From Porodaedalea pini (lineage: Eukaryota; Basidiomycota; Agaricomycetes; Hymenochaetales; Hymenochaetaceae): a stretch of 64,000 nucleotides of DNA. Positions within the stretch are counted from its first letter, which is position 1; each line of letters begins with the position of its first letter. The position numbers were made by a program, and so were the translations under genes. The stretch covers positions 62,001-126,000 of the forward strand of contig NBAY01000076.1 in the NCBI GenBank assembly GCA_002794775.1, given 5' to 3'. Below the pieces are notes generated by a model, which was not told the DNA's origin, ran no database searches, and saw only the letters and a list, made by a program, of their open reading frames with translations. This document shows positions 57,959 to 64,000 of the stretch, piece after piece.

Positions 57959-60160
57959 ATGCCCGCAAACGTCTTCACTCTGCTTGCGGTACTCTTACCG
58001 AGCGTGTCTGCTATCCGATGGGTTGAGCGTGCTGCATTCCAAGCGTCTTCCTTTGCTGGGGAGACAACCAGTGCTGTCTTTCCAGTCATAAATGCCACCA
58101 ACGCGGCGTCCGAGTTTGACTCGTTCTTTCCTGCGGCATCGGTGGTGGGATTTGCTGGACCAACGCCTAGTACGTCCATCATACTGTTCGACAATATTCA
58201 TGCTTATGATACTTTGTAGCTGGTGACGAAGCCGAGCTTATTGCTACCGCGACTTCTGTACCGAAGGTCGCAGATGCTCTCCCGCTCCTGAATCCATCAA
58301 CATTCGATAACAAGTCCTCATTCGATGTGCTTCGTACTTTCGGAAATCTTGCACCAATGTTCTCCGTCGATTCTCTTGGTCTTCCTCAAGCTAGTATGCT
58401 CATTCCAGAGGGATGTGAGCTGACACAAGTCCATCTCCTTCACCGACACGGTAATGCGCATGATTATTTATATATGATATCGGCTCGCTTTTCCTTAACA
58501 TGAATCTGTTCCTGAAGGTGCGAGATACCCGACTTCTGGCTCGCTTCCCGCTGCATTCGCTACGAAGTTGCACAATGCAACTGTTTCGGGGACCGGTTTC
58601 ACAGCAACCGGCAATCTCACTTTCCTCAATACATGGGCATATAAGGTGAATGACCAAGTTCGATAAAGCTCGTTCACAGCAAGACGTACTGATCACAATT
58701 GATTTATCGCCCTATTTAAGCTGGGGGCTGAGATCTTGACACCATTCGGGCGTCAGCAACTGCGAGTCTTCCGCATTTTCTCGTGCAAAGCCAACCTCAT
58801 TTTATTTTGCCTTAGCTTTGACCTCGGAGTATCTTTTCGCGTGAAGTACGGAGAGCTATTAAAAAACTTCACGGGGCTCCCCGTCTTCCGAACTACCTCA
58901 GAGGAAAGGATGGTGCAATCTGCGTAAGTCACTACTAATTTTTGTGCATTTGTTTTTACTTACTTTCTCGAACCGACAGTCTGAACTTCGCAGCTGGCTT
59001 CTTTGGCGTCCCAGACTACCAGACGGACTACCGACAGGTGATAACGATTGAGAGCGGCGGGTTCAATAACTCGCTAGCAGTCAATTGCGATAATCAAAAC
59101 AAAGAGGAAATCGGCGGGCTTGGAACGACGATGGCGAATAGGTGGCGGGACGTGTACCTTGAAGATGCTCTTACTCGTCTTGCCCCGCAGATTGAAGGAG
59201 TGAATCTAACTATCAACGATATATTGAGCATGCAGGAAGCTTGCGCGTATGAGGTCAGTCCCGACCTGAATACTGCTTCTAGCCATAGACCAATGTGTCT
59301 TTTCTTTAGACAGTTGCCCTCGGGACGTCGGCGTTTTGCGATCTCTTCACAAAAGAGGAATGGAATGGATTCGAGTACTATCTCGGTAACACACATTCTC
59401 ATAGATCATAAAACCTAAACCTACCAAGCTGGACTTTTTACCTTCTCTGACTGCTTTAGACCTCTCATTCTGGTACGGAAATGGACCAGGAAACCCGACA
59501 ACAGCAGCGGTCGGAATCGGCTACGTCCAGGAGCTCGTCGCACGCCTTACGCAGACCCCCATTGCTGTTCATAATACCTCGACGAACGCCACGATCACAG
59601 ACAGCAACATCACCTTCCCGCTCGACCAACCGATATTCGTCGATGCTTCACATGATACTGATATCTCCTCCAGTATGTGTCGACTGCGCTCTATATATTA
59701 GGCTCGCCGCTAATAACTGTGATTCAGTCGTGGTAGCCATGAACTTCACTTCCATGGCTGCCAACGGGCCACTGCCGACCGATCATATCCCGGAAAATCA
59801 GGTAAAGTACTCACCATCGAGTCAACATGACCACAAGATTCTCATTTGCTGCAAAAGACATACTTCGTAAATCAGATCGCGCCGTTCGCTTCGCAGGTCG
59901 TCGGGCAGGTCATGTCCTGTCCCGCGTCTTCGGAACCGAATCAAATCCGATGGCTGCTTAATGACGCTGTAGTTCCGCTCACGGGCATCAGCGGATGCTC
60001 GGAGGACAAGAACGGTCTCTGCCCTCTGAGCACGTTCATAAGCGCAATGCAGACACGGCTTGGCGAGGTCGACTTTGCGTTCGACTGTCTCGGGAACTAC
60101 ACCGTTCCAGATCCAGACTTGATCACGGACGGACGCCCGCCCGCCAACCAGAGGCCGTAA
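57959..60160 (+). CDS. histidine acid phosphatase HAP-3, secreted
   Basis: Ten exons as in HAP-1. Signal peptide MPANVFTLLAVLLPSVSA, RHG-ARYPTSG split by an intron, ERMVQSA, and His-Asp in DASHDTDIS. The intron after GRQQL (58762-58815) begins GCGAGT instead of GT, while the same intron in HAP-1 (GTGAGT) and HAP-2 (GTAAGT) is canonical; the reading frame continues correctly only if this GC donor is used. The last exon differs from HAP-1 at only 2 of about 100 residues, and the first exon at 1 of about 52 after the signal peptide, whereas the exon after ERMVQS differs at roughly a quarter of positions. It is convergent with the small intact gene at 60289-60904, leaving only 128 bp between stop codons. 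Confidence 0.92.
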
Positions 60161-60288
60161 AAAAAAACCATTCTAAATGTGCGCGCGTATATTTTGCGTA
60201 TTGTGCGTTACAAAAAAGAATAGTAATAAATTTGACGACGTGATCGTGCGCTTGCCGGATAAGAAGTACAATCCCGAGCTTCACGCTT

Positions 60289-60904
60289 CTATTGAACTAT
60301 ACAGGTGGGCTCATTCTTGAGTTTAATGCCGCGTTCCTGGCACGCATTATAGAGTCCTATGTCTGCCTCCTTCATAGCTTGTTTCTTGCTGTCCTCGTAT
60401 CGCGGCCGATAGACAGGATCATCCCCCTTTTTGGCATTCGCCCAGTAAGCTAACGTATACGCGAGGGTATTTGGTAAAATGAGTCGTGGTTCAAGCATTA
60501 TGCAAAAGACGATGTACGCATACCCTGGAAACGCTGTCTGCCGTTATCCAAGACATGACTGACTCTGAGCTTCTTGTACGTCAGATCTTCCCAGTCTGTG
60601 CAAACGCAGCGTATGCTTATTCCAGAAGAACTATATGAGAGGGAATTTGGCTGGACATACACTCGATGAACGACGTCGTGTCTGACGGAAGATCGAAGAG
60701 AGGCGGACAAAAGCAGAGTGCAGGTGTAGATGAGTAATCGAGGGCTTAACTTGAGTGGATGGAAGGTCGTCGTTTACCTGCGTGATGGTCCGGGGAGTCC
60801 TTGTTGACGAGCTCGTAAGACTCAGGTGTGCCTCTGCCGCTGGATTCAGGACTCTCCTCTTTCTTGCTGTCTGTTTTCTTGGGTTCCTTGGACTTGGGTG
60901 CCAT
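60289..60904 (-). CDS. small protein of unknown function, partner of HAP-3 (119 aa)
   Basis: Three exons (60904..60778, 60595..60524, 60449..60289) sum to exactly 120 codons. The N terminus is Lys/Ser/Glu-rich (MAPKSKEPKKTDSKKEE…), likely disordered; the middle has DWEDLTYKKLRVSHVL; the C terminus is a charged helix ending DIGLYNACQERGIKLKNEPTCIVQ. No signal peptide or known domain. A decayed paralogue lies at 35861-36504 in the same tail-to-tail position beside HAP-1. Any functional link to the phosphatase is inference from this conserved arrangement only. Confidence 0.65.
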
Positions 60905-61326
60905 GCTCAGCCGCTTGGAGGAACAGAGTGTGTGCAGCGCTCAGCACCTCTTATGCTGGCTATAGGTCAAGTCGTAAGGAGAAGCATCACCCCTATTTAA
61001 TATAACTAACTGACGGAAGCAATGCAAAGAGCGCTAGGAACCTTTTTCCGACTTTCTTAATTACCAGTGACCCAGAGTTAATTAGTATAAGCGCTTAAGT
61101 GGCGAACAAAGAGTGCAAAGTTTAATTTGATGTTATCAGTTGAACACAAGCTGGGCGCCACGGGTTAAAGTGCGACCTACGACTTATGGAGGTTGATGTA
61201 CTTGATAGTGGCGACGTTGCATCGAGCTTTGGTCTTTTCCGTAGTATGCTCCGATTTAGCTTTATCTTCGATATTAATATTGTGCCCTGTCGAGCTCCAT
61301 ACAGCCGCTTCGCGGGTAAATACTAA
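60905..61326. other. intergenic
   Basis: Upstream region of the small HAP-3 partner gene; no gene seen. Confidence 0.4.
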
Positions 61327-62017
61327 GGCCCCGTTCGGACATCGCCATTTCTGGCCCGGCCTCCAAAGACCGAGCGACGCGAGAAAGCCAAGATCATGGG
61401 AAAAAAGTAGTCACACGTAGTCACATTATGTCATAATTACTCCCTTTGGCCTGAAACTTGTGAAAGCACGGATGCCGCGCGTTCATCGTCCTCCTTGAAG
61501 CTCAGCTATCACTACAGTCAAACCTGTGTATAAGCATTGGCCTCGGTGGATGCATTGGCCAATGCTTATACACAGGAATGCTTGTCTGCATTTTTGTGTA
61601 ATAAACAAATAAAGTTATTTCCATTTATGAAATGCTGTCTCATGCAATCCAATGTCAAGACCCACGTGCACAGGTGAAGACATTTACATTATTTTCAGCT
61701 GTTAAATAGTTGCAAAGGACACTTTAAGAGAAATAACTACAAATATCAGCCTGGTTTAGACCTTTGTTAATCTCCTTCTCTAGCTCCACTTGGCATGCAC
61801 AAGAGTTGGGTGCAGAGGCAGGCATGCAATGGCCGCTCATGAAAGCATGAAAAATAATTACATAAATGAGATAGTAACGCGAGTGACAAAAAAGAGAGAC
61901 CGAGCCATGGTTACCAGGCGCAAATCATGCGTGTGGTCTCCGAAAATCGTGGGGAAAGACTCAGCCTTCAAATTTTGCAGGAGGCTGGGCCATAAGTGGC
62001 AATGTCCGAACGGGGCC
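61327..62017. mobile_element. PIF/Harbinger-like MITE with TAA duplication (691 bp)
   Basis: Imperfect inverted repeats of about 39 bp starting GGCCCCGTTCGGACAT and flanked by TAA on both sides (61324-61326 and 62018-62020). The GGCCCCGTTCGG start and three-base TWA duplication fit Tourist/PIF-Harbinger non-autonomous elements. No coding capacity. Contains a perfect 20-bp hairpin (61523-61576). Confidence 0.75.
61523..61576. repeat. perfect 20-bp inverted repeat (hairpin) inside MITE
   Basis: Arms 61523-61542 and 61557-61576 are exactly complementary (CCTGTGTATAAGCATTGGCC and its reverse complement), with a 14-nt loop. TACAGTCAAA just before it looks like a Tc1/mariner end, so it may be a nested or truncated element. 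Confidence 0.85.
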
Positions 62018-62064
62018 TAATCTCCAGTGGGTACGCTGCTTTGAACTCCGCCAAGCTTCACTTA

Positions 62065-62688
62065 AGGTAGAGGAAAGTTAAACTTGACAAGCTTGTCACA
62101 TCAATGTCACAGCCTTAAACTTTATTTGACTTTCCACATTAGGAAGGACCCTAGCAGCAAAAATCGTGAGGTTGAAAAACATTTTTTTTGGAGGACTGCC
62201 TGAATGTCAAAGTACATTGTAGGTACAAGCCAGCAGCAGCCATCTCAGCTAAAATCCTCTCATTTAAGACCCTGTGACCATGATACTGCCTATTAACCCA
62301 CTGAGCTTGAGTACCATTCAGTCCTTTGCATCAGTGACATAATAAATTACTATATTTGGAATATATTTGTCAAGCGGAGTTAGCCGAGAGCAGCAAAAAT
62401 CTCAAGGTCAGAATTTTCAAAGTTCATCAGAATGCTGCTCATTTGATTCTATGATGTTTGGAACAAAAAAGTCTTTTTCCTAAAATAGCTTGACCAAAAC
62501 TGCATATTTTTGAAAGATAAAAACATACATCTGTAGCTATCAGGAAGGCCAAGAGAACTATGAGGCCGAAATGTGAGTTTGTGTCCAGTTGAAAAGTTTA
62601 TTTCATCATCATTGTGTGTTGCTAGAAAAGGAAAGTGAGATCAGTGCCACGCACATCACAGCTTGTTGAGTTTAACTTTCCTCTACCT
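62065..62688. mobile_element. MITE-like element with TA duplication (624 bp)
   Basis: Inverted repeats of about 29 bp beginning AGGTAGAGGAAAGTTAAACT, with TA at 62063-62064 and 62689-62690. AT-rich, no coding capacity. Confidence 0.8.
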
Positions 62689-62690
62689 TA

Positions 62691-62945
62691 CAGGTGGATT
62701 TTAAAAGTTACGGGACACCCAAAAACAGAAGCTGGTTCACATCTGCCTGAGCAAACCCACACACATTGTCTCTACCTACCATCCACCCTTGCATAAACAC
62801 AGAACACAGATATTTTCTTGTAAAAAGATGATGACTCTTATCTTCTCACCATCCTTGAATTTTCTATGAAGTCAAAGCAAAGGATTTTTGTGGTCAAGAA
62901 AGAGTTTCCTTTTCAGGGTGTCCCGTAACTTTTAAAACCCACCTG
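62691..62945. mobile_element. short MITE-like element with TA duplication (255 bp)
   Basis: Inverted repeats of about 30 bp beginning CAGGTGG and continuing TTTTAAAAGTTACGGGACACCC, one mismatch. TA at 62689-62690, shared with the previous element, and at 62946-62947. Tc1/mariner-type ends. Confidence 0.82.
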
Positions 62946-63305
62946 TACGCGTGTTGCGAACACGTGCGCGTAAACCTACCTCAATATTCCGTTTGTTCAC
63001 AAGTACGAGGAGGCTCAAGAGGACAGAAAATGGTGCCATCATCGCTCTTCAATTCACAAGACTGAAGTCCCGAGTCCCGAGGCCCGACTGCACTTGCAGT
63101 CTCGCTTCGAGAGTCTAAAGGGAAGAAAGGGAAATGATTTTTTTTGATGCGCTCATGCCATATATGCCATACACAGCTCATAGAAAATAAAACGGATTAC
63201 AAGGTCGCATAGACACAGTCACCGCCACTGCACCTCCAGCAGAGCCCCATCGCTCACAAGATAAAGGAGCAGGAAATCCGAGAGGAGACGCGAAGAGGGA
63301 TGCGT

Positions 63306-64000
63306 CTATTCGGCGTCTACAACGGTCGTCTCGAGGCCCTGCAGATGGTTAATATTAGAAAAGAGGAGAGAGAGAGAGGGGGGGGGGAGAAAGAAGAGGA
63401 AGAAACAAGGTGAGGAAAAGAGAGGACGAACCTTGAACGAGGGCACCTGGACGTAGGAGGCGTAGGTGTAGAGCTTCTCCTTCGCGTCTTCGTCGTCGTT
63501 ACGTTTGCCTATGGGGTTCAATGGTCAATAAGAGTGCTGTTCTATACGTTTCCAGCTTTAAGCCTCTTCGATAACGATCCCATCCACCACTTCCTGCAAA
63601 AATCCAAGCGAGCCCCTCCAACCAGGCCCGAACTCCTCCCAACTCCAACCAAAACAGAGAGAAAAGAAAACCACAGACTCACGTTCGAGGCGCACCCGAA
63701 TCCGGTGCGGGACGTTCTTGATGCCCTGGGACCACAGCTCCTGGTTGAGCTTGGGGTCCACCCGCACATCGTGCGTGCCCATCGCCTTCTGCGCGAACTG
63801 GACGACGCTCTTCACAGCCCACGGCGCGCGCTTCTTGAACGAGCGGCCGTGCACGCGCTTGTGCAGGTGGATCGTGTATTCGCGCGTCACGACGTCGGCG
63901 AGGGCGGAGCGCTTGCCGCCAGTCTGTTTTCGCAGGTCACGATTCCGGTCAGTCTTTTCCGGCACATAAAAGCCTGTGAGCTTGCAAGATGGATTCACCT
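63306..64000 (-). CDS. RPL31: 60S ribosomal protein eL31, 5' end outside window
   Basis: [50 protein letters not shown], then [54 protein letters not shown] and [10 protein letters not shown]. This is the complete body of L31e, a basic protein near the nascent-chain exit of the 60S subunit. Introns interrupt it twice more downstream. The exon carrying TGGKRSAL starts at 63923 after an intron 63998-63924 (GTGAAT…AACAG); the last two bases of the window belong to the upstream exon holding the start codon. Confidence 0.95.

Noticed and set aside
1..64000. CRISPR arrays, bacterial operons or ribosome binding sites
   Set aside because: The window is clearly eukaryotic nuclear DNA; no regularly spaced direct repeats were seen.

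Overview
The window is nuclear DNA from a filamentous basidiomycete, most likely a wood-decay member of the Agaricomycetes (polypore-like). The evidence is dense genes with many 45-75 bp GT-AG introns, a U6 snRNA gene, basidiomycete-type families (GT69/CAP59-like and GT90/CAP10-like glycosyltransferases, heme-thiolate peroxidase, GH5 steryl/ceramide glucosidase, LysM protein, F-box/LRR relics) and fungal Tc1/mariner-pogo elements. Gene models were assembled by hand from reading frames and splice signals; all homology statements come from motif recognition, not database searches.

Left part (1-24.8 kb): the 3' end of a peroxisomal hydratase ending in SKL; a small Cys-rich protein; a chloroperoxidase-like heme peroxidase; a Q/P-rich coiled-coil protein; an inositol/hexose-type MFS transporter; an apparently complete pogo-like transposon (7221-10387) with 25-bp identical terminal inverted repeats and TA duplications; about 4 kb of gene-poor relic sequence; a broken F-box/LRR gene; then a housekeeping run: NOP53 (ribosome biogenesis), ISY1 (splicing), an AMSH-type JAMM deubiquitinase and a CAP10-like glycosyltransferase.

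Middle (25.9-35.9 kb): a 2OG-Fe(II)-oxygenase-like protein, a secreted two-LysM protein, U6 snRNA, a carnosine N-methyltransferase with a His-rich insert and an unrecognised 403-aa protein.

Right part (35.9-64 kb): the most distinctive region. Three secreted histidine acid phosphatase genes (HAP-1 minus 36.6-38.8 kb, HAP-2 plus 52.9-55.6 kb, HAP-3 plus 58.0-60.2 kb) share a ten-exon architecture. HAP-1 and HAP-3 each face, tail to tail, a small unrecognised gene, and the two pairs are inverted relative to one another about 19 kb apart: an inverted duplication. The left small gene is broken, the right one intact. Between the pairs lie a conserved secreted Cys-rich protein, a GH5 glucosidase, COP9 signalosome subunit 1, ribosomal protein eL34, a CAP59-like glycosyltransferase and a MetE-like methyltransferase divergent from HAP-2. 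Non-autonomous inverted-repeat elements lie outside both pairs (39.4-40.0 kb; three packed in 61.3-62.9 kb). The window ends inside ribosomal protein eL31.
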